Source: Rhodobacter sp. (GTDB lineage: Bacteria > Pseudomonadota > Alphaproteobacteria > Rhodobacterales > Rhodobacteraceae). Taken from it: a DNA stretch of 34,130 nucleotides. The stretch lies in assembly GCA_027487575.1 (NCBI GenBank), contig JAIYDJ010000019.1:1-34130 (forward strand), in the 5' to 3' direction. The notes under the pieces are model-generated. The model saw only the letters and a program-made list of their open reading frames with translations, searched no databases and was not told the DNA's origin. A program made the translations under genes and the position numbers. Below, piece after piece: positions 1 through 7,851 of this stretch. Position 1 is the first letter of the stretch, and every line of letters begins with the position of its first letter.

Positions 1-1
1 C

Positions 2-883
2 CAGACCTTGGCCCGACTCCTGAACGTTCCCTTCGTGATTGCCGCCGCCACGACGCTCACCGAGGCGGGCTACGTGGGTGAGGACGTCGAGAACATCCTG
101 CTGAAGCTCATCCAGGCCGCCGACTACGACGTCAAGAAGGCCGAGACGGGCATCATCTACATCGACGAGATCGACAAGATCAGCCGCAAGTCGGACAATC
201 CCTCGATCACCCGCGACGTATCGGGCGAGGGCGTCCAGCAGGCGCTGCTGAAGATCATGGAAGGCACGATCGCCTCTGTGCCGCCGCAGGGCGGGCGCAA
301 GCATCCGCAACAGGAATTCCTGCAGGTCGACACGACGAACATCCTGTTCATCTGTGGCGGGGCATTCGCCGGGCTGGAAAAGATCATCGCTCATCGCAAC
401 AAGGGCTCTGCCATTGGCTTTGGCGCCGATGTGAAAGGCCCCGAGGAACGCGGCGCTGGCGAGTTGTTCAAGGAACTGGAGCCGGAAGACCTGCTGAAAT
501 TCGGGCTGATCCCCGAATTCGTCGGCCGCCTGCCGGTGATCGCCACCCTGACCGATCTGGACGAGGCCGCGCTGGTCACGATCCTGACCGAGCCGAAGAA
601 CGCGCTGGTCAAGCAGTATCAGCGTCTGTTCGAGATCGAGGGCACCAAGCTGTCGTTCTCGGGCGACGCGCTGGTCGCGATCGCCAAGCGCGCGATCAAG
701 CGCAAGACCGGCGCGCGCGGGCTACGTTCGATCATGGAGGATATCCTGCTTGACACGATGTTCGAACTGCCCGGCATGATCGGGGTCGAGGAAGTGGTGG
801 TCAATCAGGAGGCCGTCAACAACGGCGCGCAACCTCTGCTGGTCCATACCGAGACAAAGAAGGAAAAAGCGACGGCCGGGTGA
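2..883 (+). CDS. clpX: ATP-dependent Clp protease ATP-binding subunit ClpX (3' part)
   Basis: AAA+ unfoldase that recognises tagged proteins and threads them into the ClpP peptidase in the cytoplasm. The gene enters the window already open; the zinc-binding domain and Walker A are missing to the left. Visible in order: the GYVG pore loop, Walker B (IIYIDEID, about residues 49-56 of the fragment), the RKH loop followed by HPQQEF, sensor 1 ([10 protein letters not shown]), the IGF loop that docks on ClpP (AIGFGAD) and sensor 2 ([10 protein letters not shown]). Stop is TGA at 881-883. One small deviation: FVIAAATTL where most ClpX proteins have an Asp (ADATTL); no known role is lost. A hairpin terminator follows at once. 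The family assignment is certain; only the missing 5' end limits the annotation. Confidence 0.97.
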   Translation, partial: QTLARLLNVPFVIAAATTLTEAGYVGEDVENILLKLIQAADYDVKKAETGIIYIDEIDKISRKSDNPSITRDVSGEGVQQALLKIMEGTIASVPPQGGRKHPQQEFLQVDTTNILFICGGAFAGLEKIIAHRNKGSAIGFGADVKGPEERGAGELFKELEPEDLLKFGLIPEFVGRLPVIATLTDLDEAALVTILTEPKNALVKQYQRLFEIEGTKLSFSGDALVAIAKRAIKRKTGARGLRSIMEDILLDTMFELPGMIGVEEVVVNQEAVNNGAQPLLVHTETKKEKATAG

Positions 884-909
884 GGGCACCTTGCGCGGAT
901 TGCCAAGAG

Positions 910-932
910 GGGCGGCAGCTTTGCCGCCCTTA
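910..932 (+). terminator. Hairpin terminator between clpX and the convergent HNH gene
   Basis: GGGCGGCA (910-917), 4-base loop, TGCCGCCC (922-929): a perfect 8-bp stem followed by a short T-rich stretch. It lies between convergent genes and directly abuts the TAA stop of the HNH gene (complement of 930-932), so it could serve both. Confidence 0.6.
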
Positions 933-1520
933 CTTCTTCTCGGGCAACTTACTGGCCTGCGCAGGAAACTTGCGCATCAGCCATTCCAACGTCAAAATCT
1001 GATCGGCATTTGGGGCGCGCCTGATCTGGATCAGCAGTTTCTGGACACTCGGGCGGTCCAGCGTGAGATTGGCTGCACCTTCATTGCATACAGAACAGAT
1101 CGCTCGAAGATTGGTCGCCTCATCCGATCCACCCATGGACTTGTCTATGACGTGCCCGATATGCAGCCGGGTCTTGCGTCCCGGATCGTAGGGATGCGCC
1201 TCCCCAGCCACAGCTCCGCACATCTGGCAAGTGAAGCCATTCCGGTCGAGGACGAAGGCTCGCGTCTCCTTGGAAATTGTCCGCTCGAATGCTGGTTCAG
1301 GCTTGGCGGTCAACAGCAAATACTGACCCGGTTTCAGATCGCTTCGGTCATTGTGCGTCAGAATCGGAAAGCCTTCTTCCGTTCGAAGTTCCCGAACCCG
1401 GCGCGCCCATTCGGAAATTCCTCCGGCGGCCGCGCGAAGTTCATCCGAACCCATCACCCGACCCAGGTTGTCCAGGAAATGCCGCCGAAGAAGGCCCCGC
1501 GCGCCGGGCGTTCTAGACAT
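930..1520 (-). CDS. HNH endonuclease, probable restriction enzyme of a type II R-M pair
   Basis: A 196-residue protein whose second half is an HNH nuclease with a structural zinc knuckle: C98-x2-C101 and C142-x2-C145 flank H120/H123, D126, N137 and N146 (HIGHVID...NLRAICSVCN). The first 65 residues (GGISEWARRVRELRTEEGF) look like a winged-helix DNA-binding unit, a layout seen in small HNH restriction enzymes. It starts at ATG 1520 and overlaps the stop of the upstream methyltransferase by 8 bases (ATGTCTAG), which indicates one transcript and coupled translation. Inference: it cuts the site that the methyltransferase protects. The pair has no controller gene. By eye its GC content and codon choice are lower than in clpX or NDUFA12, consistent with acquisition by transfer. 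The alternative is a solitary HNH nuclease, but the overlap argues against that. Confidence 0.85.
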   Translation of the reverse strand: MSRTPGARGLLRRHFLDNLGRVMGSDELRAAAGGISEWARRVRELRTEEGFPILTHNDRSDLKPGQYLLLTAKPEPAFERTISKETRAFVLDRNGFTCQMCGAVAGEAHPYDPGRKTRLHIGHVIDKSMGGSDEATNLRAICSVCNEGAANLTLDRPSVQKLLIQIRRAPNADQILTLEWLMRKFPAQASKLPEKK

Positions 1521-2490
1521 GACTCACGACGGCATAGCTTCGCCGCACGCCCAAAGCGGCATAAAGCCGTTCTCCTACCGCTCTTGCTACAGGGGAGGGA
1601 AAGGCATTGCCAACCTGCCGATACGCAGCGGTCTTCTTGCCGAAAAATGCCCAGCTATCCGGAAACCCCTGCAGGCGTGCTACCATCCGCACTGTCAACC
1701 TCGGCATGCCCACAAAATCCTGTGGCGGAGCCTGATCGGCCACTCCTTTGCCGTCCACGCCCAGCGTTGCCCAGGCTGCGCGCGCCCGGGTCGGACCCAA
1801 ATCCGGACCGCCGTGCTTCTTGGACCCGCCCACAATCGTGGGCGCAATCTCGTCTGCGCGCTGTGCCCATGCCCCGGCCCCTTGCCAGCCGTTTGCTCGC
1901 ATCAGATCCAACAAGGTCTGCCCGACCGTCAGCGGTCGTCGCATATGCGGGTCCGGCCAATGAAAATGGTCTCGCCAATCCGACCGAATCGCGACAATCA
2001 TGACGCGGGGGCGCAGTTGTGGCACACCAAAATCCGACGCGTTGAACAGGCGCCAGTCCATTTCGTACCCCATCGCCTGCAAGTCGCGGCGGAGTTGCTG
2101 GCGATAGTCCGAGAAAACCGCATCCAGAAAGCCGCGAACATTTTCGATCAGGACGGCACGGGGCTTCGCCTCGTCGATAATGCGCAAGGCGTCCGGGAAC
2201 ATATTGCGTTCGTCACGCGTGCCAAGCTGCTTGCCTGCGACCGAAAACGGCGGGCAGGGTAGGCCACCGGCCACGATATCGACGCCCCGATAGGGCTGCG
2301 CATCAAAGGTACCAACGTCGGCGGAGCTGCCATCGGGAACGTTCCAGTGAGGGCGGTTCAGACGAAGGGTTGCACGACACGACTCGTCTATCTCGACCAA
2401 CGCGCGATGCATGAAACCCGCTTGCTCAAGCCCAAGGGCCTGCCCGCCAGCCCCTGCGCACAACTCCACCGAATCCAAACCGCTCTCCAC
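1513..2490 (-). CDS. DNA (cytosine-5-)-methyltransferase
   Basis: Transfers a methyl group from SAM to C5 of cytosine in a specific DNA site; in this context it protects host DNA from the adjacent HNH nuclease. All signature motifs are present in the usual order in 325 residues: motif I (ELCAGAGGQALGL, 9-21), catalytic PCPP with Cys79, ENV (116-118), QLRPRV (158-163), a short target-recognition region (about 185-260), motif IX (RLTVRMVARLQGFPD) and motif X (QVGNAFPSPVA). The start is GTG 2490: an in-frame TAG lies seven codons upstream, and motif I begins within ten residues, so no later start is possible. No clear Shine-Dalgarno is visible. The target sequence cannot be read from the protein. 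Family assignment is very secure. Confidence 0.94.
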   Translation of the reverse strand: MESGLDSVELCAGAGGQALGLEQAGFMHRALVEIDESCRATLRLNRPHWNVPDGSSADVGTFDAQPYRGVDIVAGGLPCPPFSVAGKQLGTRDERNMFPDALRIIDEAKPRAVLIENVRGFLDAVFSDYRQQLRRDLQAMGYEMDWRLFNASDFGVPQLRPRVMIVAIRSDWRDHFHWPDPHMRRPLTVGQTLLDLMRANGWQGAGAWAQRADEIAPTIVGGSKKHGGPDLGPTRARAAWATLGVDGKGVADQAPPQDFVGMPRLTVRMVARLQGFPDSWAFFGKKTAAYRQVGNAFPSPVARAVGERLYAALGVRRSYAVVSHV

Positions 2491-2643
2491 ATCTTGCGTC
2501 TGACGAGACTAGCACAACAATTGGTGAACAACAGGTAAAGATGGTTGGCCACCGTGCTGCCCGGTCTTTGCCGGGCGCGGGACAACGTACTGGACCTTGC
2601 CGTCCCGATCCGCCATATCAGGGCAAAGATCCCGGAGCGCCTC

Positions 2644-3018
2644 ATGTCTTTTCTGAACCGCATGCTGACCTGGTGGAACACTCAGACCCTTGGCACCCAG
2701 ATTTTCACGGCCCGGCGCGGGGTCAAGGTGGGCGAGGATGCCCAGGGCAACCTCTATTACCAGACCGCCGATGCCAAGCGCCGCTGGGTGATCTACAACG
2801 GCGAGATGGAAGCGTCGCGGGTGTCTCCGGACTGGCATGGCTGGCTGCACTTCACCTGGGATCAGCCGCCGACCACGTCGCCCCTGCCGCGCAAAATCTG
2901 GGAAAAACCGCACCGCGAAAACCTGACCGGCTCGGCCGAGGCCTACGCGCCGCCCGGGTCGATCCGGCAGGCCGTGCCGGTGGCCCGGGCCGATTACGAG
3001 GCGTGGCAGCCCAAGTGA
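2644..3018 (+). CDS. NADH:ubiquinone oxidoreductase subunit NDUFA12
   Basis: Accessory subunit (B17.2-type) of respiratory complex I, found in mitochondria and alphaproteobacteria; it sits on the matrix/cytoplasmic side and stabilises the enzyme. The 124-residue protein shows the family core: [16 protein letters not shown] near the N-terminus, then [14 protein letters not shown] and the W-H-x-W-L-H motif ([10 protein letters not shown]). ATG 2644 was chosen because a GGAG ribosome site lies 7-9 bases upstream and the family starts here; the open frame extends up to 2545 but that extension lacks conserved sequence. The stop overlaps the mlaD start (TGATG), so it forms an operon with mlaD and DUF2155. 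This linkage is common in Rhodobacterales. Confidence 0.92.
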   Translation: MSFLNRMLTWWNTQTLGTQIFTARRGVKVGEDAQGNLYYQTADAKRRWVIYNGEMEASRVSPDWHGWLHFTWDQPPTTSPLPRKIWEKPHRENLTGSAEAYAPPGSIRQAVPVARADYEAWQPK

Positions 3019-3491
3019 TGGCAGAGCATCGGGCAGAGGTGGTGACAGGGGCGGCCGTTCTGGCCGTGGCGCTGGCATTCGTGATCTACGCGACGCAGGG
3101 CATCGGTCTGACCGGGCAGCCTGACAGCTATCCGCTGCGCGCGTCGTTCCGGTCGGTCGAGGGGATCACGGTCGGGTCCGACGTCCGGCTTGGCGGCGTC
3201 AAGGTGGGCACGATCACCGATCTGCAACTGAACCCGCAGACGTTTTTTGCCGATGCGGTGATCGCGGTGCAGACCCCCATCCAGTTGCCGACCGACAGTG
3301 CCATCCTGATTTCGTCTGAAGGACTGCTGGGCGGCAACTTTGTCGAAATCGTTCCGGGGGGCGCACCTGACAATCTGGCACCGGGGGACGAGATCGAAGA
3401 CACGCAGGGTTCGGTCAGCCTGATCTCGCTGCTGATGGCCTTCGTGGGCGGCGGGTCCGACTCCAAGGCATCCGAGGATACCGCCCCATGA
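3018..3491 (+). CDS. mlaD: Outer-membrane lipid asymmetry protein MlaD (MCE domain)
   Basis: Periplasmic substrate-binding component of the Mla phospholipid transporter, which maintains outer-membrane lipid asymmetry. The 157-residue protein has one N-terminal membrane anchor (about 8-27, VVTGAAVLAVALAFVIYAT) followed by an MCE domain (about 38-118: YPLRASFRSVEGITVGSDVRLGGVKVGTI ... EGLLGGNFVEIVPGG, quoted in parts). ATG 3018 overlaps the NDUFA12 stop; the 3' end overlaps the DUF2155 start (ATGA), so the three genes are translationally coupled. The partner permease (MlaE) and ATPase (MlaF) are not in the window. The tail beyond the MCE domain is short (SLISLLMAFVGGGSDSKASED), as is typical of MlaD rather than of the long MCE proteins. 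Confidence 0.92.
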   Translation: MAEHRAEVVTGAAVLAVALAFVIYATQGIGLTGQPDSYPLRASFRSVEGITVGSDVRLGGVKVGTITDLQLNPQTFFADAVIAVQTPIQLPTDSAILISSEGLLGGNFVEIVPGGAPDNLAPGDEIEDTQGSVSLISLLMAFVGGGSDSKASEDTAP

Positions 3492-3853
3492 AATGGGTGG
3501 CGCTGCTGGGGCTTTTGGCATGTCCTGCGATGGCGCAGGAAATGGCATCGGCCCCCGGCGGGATGGTCCGGGTTCTGGACCGGCTGTCGGGCCTGCTTGT
3601 CGATCTGGACCTGTCGCGGGGCGAGGCAAAGTCCAACGGCCGGCTGACCGTGCAGCTGGACGAGTGCCGCTATCCGGTGGAAGATCCCGCATCCGAGGCC
3701 GAAGCGCATCTGACGGTGTTCGACTCGGCGACGACCACCCCGTTGTTCGCCGGCTGGATGATCGCGTCGTCGCCTGCGTTGTCGGCGCTGGACCATCCGC
3801 GCTATGACGTCTGGGTCCTGCACTGCGACACGCCCGAGGCGGTTGCGGAGTAG
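3488..3853 (+). CDS. DUF2155 domain-containing exported protein
   Basis: Unknown function. A 121-residue protein with a clear signal peptide (MKWVALLGLLACPAMA, cut near residue 16-17). The mature part carries the DUF2155 signature: MVRVLDRLSGLLVDLDL, then LDECRYP, AHLTVFD and GWMIASSPALSALDHPRYDVWVL with the closing Cys. It is probably periplasmic, with a disulfide possible between the two Cys residues (in DECRYP and VLHCDT). It overlaps mlaD by 4 bases at its start, suggesting an envelope role, but this is inference. Oddity: its last 52 bases overlap the 3' end of aat on the other strand, so both proteins carry an extra short tail past their conserved cores. Confidence 0.88.
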   Translation: MKWVALLGLLACPAMAQEMASAPGGMVRVLDRLSGLLVDLDLSRGEAKSNGRLTVQLDECRYPVEDPASEAEAHLTVFDSATTTPLFAGWMIASSPALSALDHPRYDVWVLHCDTPEAVAE

Positions 3854-4443
3854 CCGGGCGGATCGAAACTAGCCGGCTTTTTCAGCGCGGTCGCCAACCG
3901 TCGCAGATAATCGGCCTGCGTAATCTCGACCGCGCCCAGGGACGCCAGATGCGGTGTCAGGAACTGGGTGTCGAACAGGGTGAACCCCCCTGCCAGCAGC
4001 CGGTGCGTCAGATAGGCCAGCGCCACTTTGCTGGCATCGGTGCAGCGCGAAAACATGCTTTCGCCGAAAAAGGCCGACCCCAGCGCGACGCCATAGGTGC
4101 CGCCAACCAGATCGTCACCGTCCCACACCTCCAGACTGTGGGCGTGGCCTTGCGCGTTCAACTCCAGATAGAGGCCGCGGATGCGCGAGGAAATCCACGT
4201 TTCGGGCCGGTCCGCGCAGCCGTCGAGAACCCCGGCGAAATCCGTGTTTGTTCGAATTGTGAAGTCGGACCCCAACAACCGGCGCCGAAGGCTGCGCGAA
4301 ATATGGAATTTTTCCAGTGGCAGGATGCCACGCAAGCGCGGTTCGACCCAGTGAATGTTCGGGTCGTCGCGCGTTTCGGCCATCGGGAACAGGCCCATGG
4401 CATAGGCGTGCAGCAAAAGGGCGGGGGTGATGTCTTCCGTCAC
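3802..4443 (-). CDS. aat: Leucyl/phenylalanyl-tRNA--protein transferase
   Basis: Adds Leu or Phe from aminoacyl-tRNA to N-terminal Arg or Lys of proteins, creating N-degrons for ClpAP. Conserved features: LLLHAYAMGLFPMAE, IHWVEPRLRGILPL, the GWAY-like VGGTYGVALGSAFFGESMFS block and TLFDTQFLTPHLASLGA. Start chosen at GTG 4443, one base after the accC stop (complement of 4445-4447), giving 213 residues, a normal length. An ATG at 4500 would extend 57 bases into accC and add residues with no family match. The terminal 25 or so residues (from KKPASFDPP onward) exceed the usual C-terminus and are encoded in the stretch overlapping DUF2155. Third gene of the accB-accC-aat unit. Confidence 0.93.
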   Translation of the reverse strand: MTEDITPALLLHAYAMGLFPMAETRDDPNIHWVEPRLRGILPLEKFHISRSLRRRLLGSDFTIRTNTDFAGVLDGCADRPETWISSRIRGLYLELNAQGHAHSLEVWDGDDLVGGTYGVALGSAFFGESMFSRCTDASKVALAYLTHRLLAGGFTLFDTQFLTPHLASLGAVEITQADYLRRLATALKKPASFDPPGYSATASGVSQCRTQTS

Positions 4444-4444
4444 C

Positions 4445-5791
4445 TCAGCCGAACTGGGTTTCCAGCCATTTTTCCAACCAGTGGATGTTGTATTCCCCAT
4501 TCTGGATGTCAGGCTCGTTCAGCAGCGCCTCGAACAGCGGCATCGTGGTGTCGATGCCGTCCACGATCAACTCTCCCAACGCGCGGCGCAGGCGGGCCAG
4601 CGCCTCGGGCCGGTCGCGGCCTTGCACGATCAGTTTGCCGATCAGGCTGTCGTAATAGGGCGGGATCGAATAGCCGGAGTACAGCGCCGAATCCATCCGG
4701 ACGCCCAACCCGCCGGGCGCGTGGAACATGCGCACGCGACCGGGGCAGGGCGCGAAGTTCGGCAGCTTCTCGGCGTTGATCCGCACCTCGATGGCGTGGC
4801 CGTTGATTTCGAGTTCGTCCTGCGTGAAGGACATGCCAAGCCCGGCCGCGACGCGGATCTGTTCGCGCACCAGATCGACGCCGAAGATGGCTTCGGTGAC
4901 GGGGTGTTCGACCTGAAGGCGGGTGTTCATCTCGATGAAGAAGAACTCGCCCTCCTCGTAAAGAAACTCGATGGTGCCCGCGCCGATGTAATTGATCTTG
5001 GCGATGGCATCGGCACAGACCTTGCCGATCCGGTTGCGCAGCGCAGGCGTCATGGCCGGGCCGGGGGCCTCTTCGAAGACCTTCTGGTGGCGGCGCTGCA
5101 GCGAACAGTCCCGTTCGCCCAGATGCACGCCGCCGCCCTTGCCGTCACCGAACACCTGAATTTCGATGTGGCGGGGCTTTTGCAGGTATTTCTCGATATA
5201 GACTTCGTCATTGCCGAACGCCGCCTTGGATTCGGCGCGGGCGGTGCGGAACGCAATTTCCAGCTCTTCCGCGTTCCTGGCGACCTTCATGCCGCGTCCG
5301 CCGCCGCCCGCCGTCGCCTTGATGATGACGGGAAAGCCGATGCCTGCCGCAACACCAATGGCGGCTTCGAAGTCGGCCACCCCGCCCTCGGACCCCGGCA
5401 CGACGGGAATGCCCAATGCCTTGGCGGTTTCCTTGGCGGTGATCTTGTCGCCCATGATGCGGATGTGTTCGGCCTTGGGACCGATGAAGGTGATCCCGTG
5501 ATCCTCCAGCGCCTGCGCAAAGGCCGCGTTTTCGGACAGGAAACCATAGCCCGGATGCACCGCCTGCGCCCCGGTGATCTCGCAGGCCGAAATGATCGCG
5601 GCCTTGGACAGATAGCTTGCACTTGAAGATGCGGGGCCGATGCACACGCTTTCGTCCGCCATCCGGACATGCATCGCGTCGGCGTCGGCGGTGGAATGAA
5701 CCGCGACCGACTTGATCCCCATTTCCCGGCAGGCCCGGATGACGCGCAGGGCAATCTCACCCCGGTTTGCGATCAGGATTTTCTCGAACAT
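4445..5791 (-). CDS. accC: Acetyl-CoA carboxylase, biotin carboxylase subunit
   Basis: ATP-dependent carboxylation of the biotin on AccB, the first step of malonyl-CoA and fatty-acid synthesis. The 448-residue protein has the normal length, the N-terminal [16 protein letters not shown] biotin-carboxylase fold, the ATP-grasp glycine loop (GGGGRGMK, 162-169) and the catalytic segment [10 protein letters not shown] (287-296, with Arg291 matching Arg292 of the E. coli enzyme). ATG 5791 gives the canonical N-terminus; a GTG at 5800 overlaps the accB stop and is a less likely alternative. It lies 5 bases downstream of accB and 1 base upstream of aat, so all three are surely co-transcribed. Confidence 0.97.
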   Translation of the reverse strand: MFEKILIANRGEIALRVIRACREMGIKSVAVHSTADADAMHVRMADESVCIGPASSSASYLSKAAIISACEITGAQAVHPGYGFLSENAAFAQALEDHGITFIGPKAEHIRIMGDKITAKETAKALGIPVVPGSEGGVADFEAAIGVAAGIGFPVIIKATAGGGGRGMKVARNAEELEIAFRTARAESKAAFGNDEVYIEKYLQKPRHIEIQVFGDGKGGGVHLGERDCSLQRRHQKVFEEAPGPAMTPALRNRIGKVCADAIAKINYIGAGTIEFLYEEGEFFFIEMNTRLQVEHPVTEAIFGVDLVREQIRVAAGLGMSFTQDELEINGHAIEVRINAEKLPNFAPCPGRVRMFHAPGGLGVRMDSALYSGYSIPPYYDSLIGKLIVQGRDRPEALARLRRALGELIVDGIDTTMPLFEALLNEPDIQNGEYNIHWLEKWLETQFG

Positions 5792-5796
5792 CCCGG

Positions 5797-6285
5797 TCAC
5801 TCGATGATCATCAGGGGTGCGCCGTACTCGACCGGGGTGCCGTCCGAAACCAGAATGCGCTTCACCACGCCAGCGCGGGGGGCCGGGATGTGGTTCATGG
5901 TCTTCATCGCCTCGATGATCAGGACCGTCTGGCCTTCGGTGACGGTCGCCCCGACCCCGACGAACGGGGTCGCGCCCGGTTCGGCTGACAGATAGACCGT
6001 GCCGACCATCGGCGAAGTTACCGCGCCGGGGTGCTGCGCAGGGTCTTCGTTGGCCACCGTGGCGGCTGCCGGCGTTGCAGTTGCGGCCGGTGCGTGTGCA
6101 ATGGCAGGGGCGGCAGCGGTTGCCGTCATCTGCACGATGTTCGATTGCTTGACGACGCGGACTTCCAGGCTGTCATTCTCGCCATACTCGCGCTTCACCG
6201 ACACTTCGGTCAGGTCGTTCTTGTTCAGAAGCTCTGCCAGCGCAGAAATGAAGGCCACGTCGGCTTCGGCGGAATGTTTGCTCAT
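5797..6285 (-). CDS. accB: Acetyl-CoA carboxylase biotin carboxyl carrier protein
   Basis: Carries biotin between the carboxylase and carboxyltransferase halves of acetyl-CoA carboxylase. The 162 residues divide into an N-terminal dimerisation region (1-50), an Ala/Pro-rich flexible linker (about 52-85) and the C-terminal biotinyl domain with EAMKTM, where Lys128 is the biotinylated residue. First gene of accB-accC-aat; the promoter must lie in 6286-6483, shared with the divergent preT. An inverted repeat (CCTGCAG, 6319-6325, with CTGCAGG, 6338-6344) sits in this leader; its meaning is unknown. Confidence 0.97.
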   Translation of the reverse strand: MSKHSAEADVAFISALAELLNKNDLTEVSVKREYGENDSLEVRVVKQSNIVQMTATAAAPAIAHAPAATATPAAATVANEDPAQHPGAVTSPMVGTVYLSAEPGATPFVGVGATVTEGQTVLIIEAMKTMNHIPAPRAGVVKRILVSDGTPVEYGAPLMIIE

Positions 6286-6471
6286 TGCGTCCTCTGTGGG
6301 TTTTTGCCCGATATGTGGCCTGCAGACAGCCTGTTCGCTGCAGGACGACTGCCCGCTTATACGTCAGTGCGCCGGGGGTGAAAAGCATCTGATGCGCCGG
6401 GCGGGGCCGAGGCATAATTTACCGTTTGATAAAATTTTTGTCCTGTGGCAGCTTTTTTCAAAAGACCAACC

Positions 6472-6476
6472 GGGAG
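6472..6476 (+). promoter_or_regulatory. Ribosome-binding site that fixes the TTG start of preT
   Basis: GGGAG lies 7 bases upstream of TTG 6484. No ATG or GTG in the preT frame has comparable spacing, and the GTG at 6445 would add a lysine/phenylalanine-rich stretch unlike the family. This makes TTG 6484 the best start. Confidence 0.65.
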
Positions 6477-6483
6477 AACGAGT

Positions 6484-7848
6484 TTGACCAACAGCCAGCT
6501 TACGCCCGGCGTCGTGCCGGGGCGTCTGCCCACCGCCGCGTATGACCAGAACTTTGCGGATCACACGCCGCCCCTTGACCGGCACGAAGCCACGGTGGCG
6601 GCGGACCGGTGTTATTTCTGCTATGACGCGCCCTGCGTGACGGCCTGCCCGACCTCGATCGACATCCCCCTGTTCATCCGGCAGATCTCGACCGGAACGC
6701 CGGATGCCGCGGCGCGGACGATCTTTGCACAGAACATCCTGGGCGGCATGTGTGCCCGCGTTTGCCCCACCGAAACGCTGTGCGAAGAGGTGTGCGTGCG
6801 CGAGGTGGCTGAAGGCAAGCCCGTCGAGATCGGGCGGTTGCAGCGCTTTGCCACCGACGGGCTCATGGCAAAGGGCATCCACCCCTTCCGCCGCGCTGCC
6901 GCCACGGGACGCACGGTCGCCGTGGTGGGGGCGGGGCCGGCCGGGCTGGCCTGCGCGCACCGCCTGGCGATGCACGGGCACGACGTGGTGATCTACGACG
7001 CACGGTCCAAGCCGGGCGGGTTGAACGAATTCGGAATCGCCTCGTACAAGGCAACGGATGACTTTGCACAGGCCGAGGTGAACTGGCTGCTGCAGATCGG
7101 GGGCATCCGGATCGAACAGGGCCGGGCACTGGGGCGCGACATGGCGCTGGCGGATATGCAGGCGTCCCATGATGCAGTGTTTCTGGGCATCGGTCTGGCG
7201 GGGGTCAATGCCCTGCGCGTTGCGGGCGAGGACAAGCATGGCGTGCGCGACGCCGTGGATTTCATCGCAGAACTGCGGCAGGCGCGCGACGTCTCCGCGC
7301 TGCCGATCGGGCGGGATGTGGTGGTCATCGGCGGTGGTATGACGGCGGTCGATGCGGCCGTGCAGTCGCGTCTGCTGGGGGCCGAGACGGTCACCATCGT
7401 ATACCGGCGCGGGCAGGACAGGATGAGCGCCAGCGGATACGAGCAGGACCACGCGACCAAAGCCGGTGTGCGGATCGTGACCAATGCAGCGCCGGTTCAG
7501 GTTCTGGGCAATGGCGCCGTGACGGATGTCGAGTTCGCCTATACGGTGGACGGGCCGTCCGGGCTGACGCTGGGGGCAGAGCGGTTCCGCCTGAAGGCGG
7601 ATCAGGTGTTCAAGGCCATCGGGCAGACCCTGTCGGGCGCGCCGGAAGGTCTGGCGGTGGAGGGCGGCAAGATCGCGGTGATGGGCGCGGGGCGCACGTC
7701 GGTGCCCGGCATCTGGGCCGGGGGGGACTGCGCGACGGGCGGCGATGACCTGACCGTGACGGCCGTTGCGCAGGGGCGCGATGCGGCCGAGGATATTCAT
7801 TTTGTTCTGAGCGGCGATGGGCAGATTGCCCATCCTACGGGGGTGTGA
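6484..7848 (+). CDS. preT: NAD(P)-dependent dihydropyrimidine dehydrogenase subunit PreT
   Basis: Flavin/iron-sulfur subunit that takes electrons from NAD(P)H and passes them to PreA for reduction of uracil or thymine, the first step of the reductive pyrimidine pathway. With the TTG start the protein has 454 residues. It carries the GltD-like front with four-Cys clusters (C43, C46, C51, C55 in CYFCYDAPCVTACP and C90, C94, C100, C104), an FAD-binding GAGPAG motif near 149 and an NAD(P)-binding GGGMTAVDAA motif near 280. A closing GDCATGGDDLTVTAVAQG motif is typical of this flavoprotein family. preA begins 3 bases after the stop. The AT-rich stretch 6412-6465 upstream probably holds the promoter. 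E. coli has the same preTA pair. Confidence 0.93.
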   Translation: MTNSQLTPGVVPGRLPTAAYDQNFADHTPPLDRHEATVAADRCYFCYDAPCVTACPTSIDIPLFIRQISTGTPDAAARTIFAQNILGGMCARVCPTETLCEEVCVREVAEGKPVEIGRLQRFATDGLMAKGIHPFRRAAATGRTVAVVGAGPAGLACAHRLAMHGHDVVIYDARSKPGGLNEFGIASYKATDDFAQAEVNWLLQIGGIRIEQGRALGRDMALADMQASHDAVFLGIGLAGVNALRVAGEDKHGVRDAVDFIAELRQARDVSALPIGRDVVVIGGGMTAVDAAVQSRLLGAETVTIVYRRGQDRMSASGYEQDHATKAGVRIVTNAAPVQVLGNGAVTDVEFAYTVDGPSGLTLGAERFRLKADQVFKAIGQTLSGAPEGLAVEGGKIAVMGAGRTSVPGIWAGGDCATGGDDLTVTAVAQGRDAAEDIHFVLSGDGQIAHPTGV

Positions 7849-7851
7849 ACC

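Noticed and set aside
891..2003. 370-codon open frame on the + strand opposite the R-M genes
   Set aside because: The - strand carries complete HNH and C5-methyltransferase motifs; the + strand frame has none.
2545..2643. N-terminal extension of NDUFA12
   Set aside because: The extension has no family match; ATG 2644 has a GGAG site and gives the canonical start.
6319..6344. Inverted repeat CCTGCAG-N12-CTGCAGG in the accB leader as an operator
   Set aside because: A 7-bp palindromic arm (PstI-like) is common by chance and no regulator or second copy supports it.
6484..6490. TTGACCA RutR half-site overlapping the TTG start codon of preT
   Set aside because: Only one half matches; the other half (AGCCAGC) does not resemble TGGTCAA. 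It is probably the coincidence of Leu-Thr-Asn codons.
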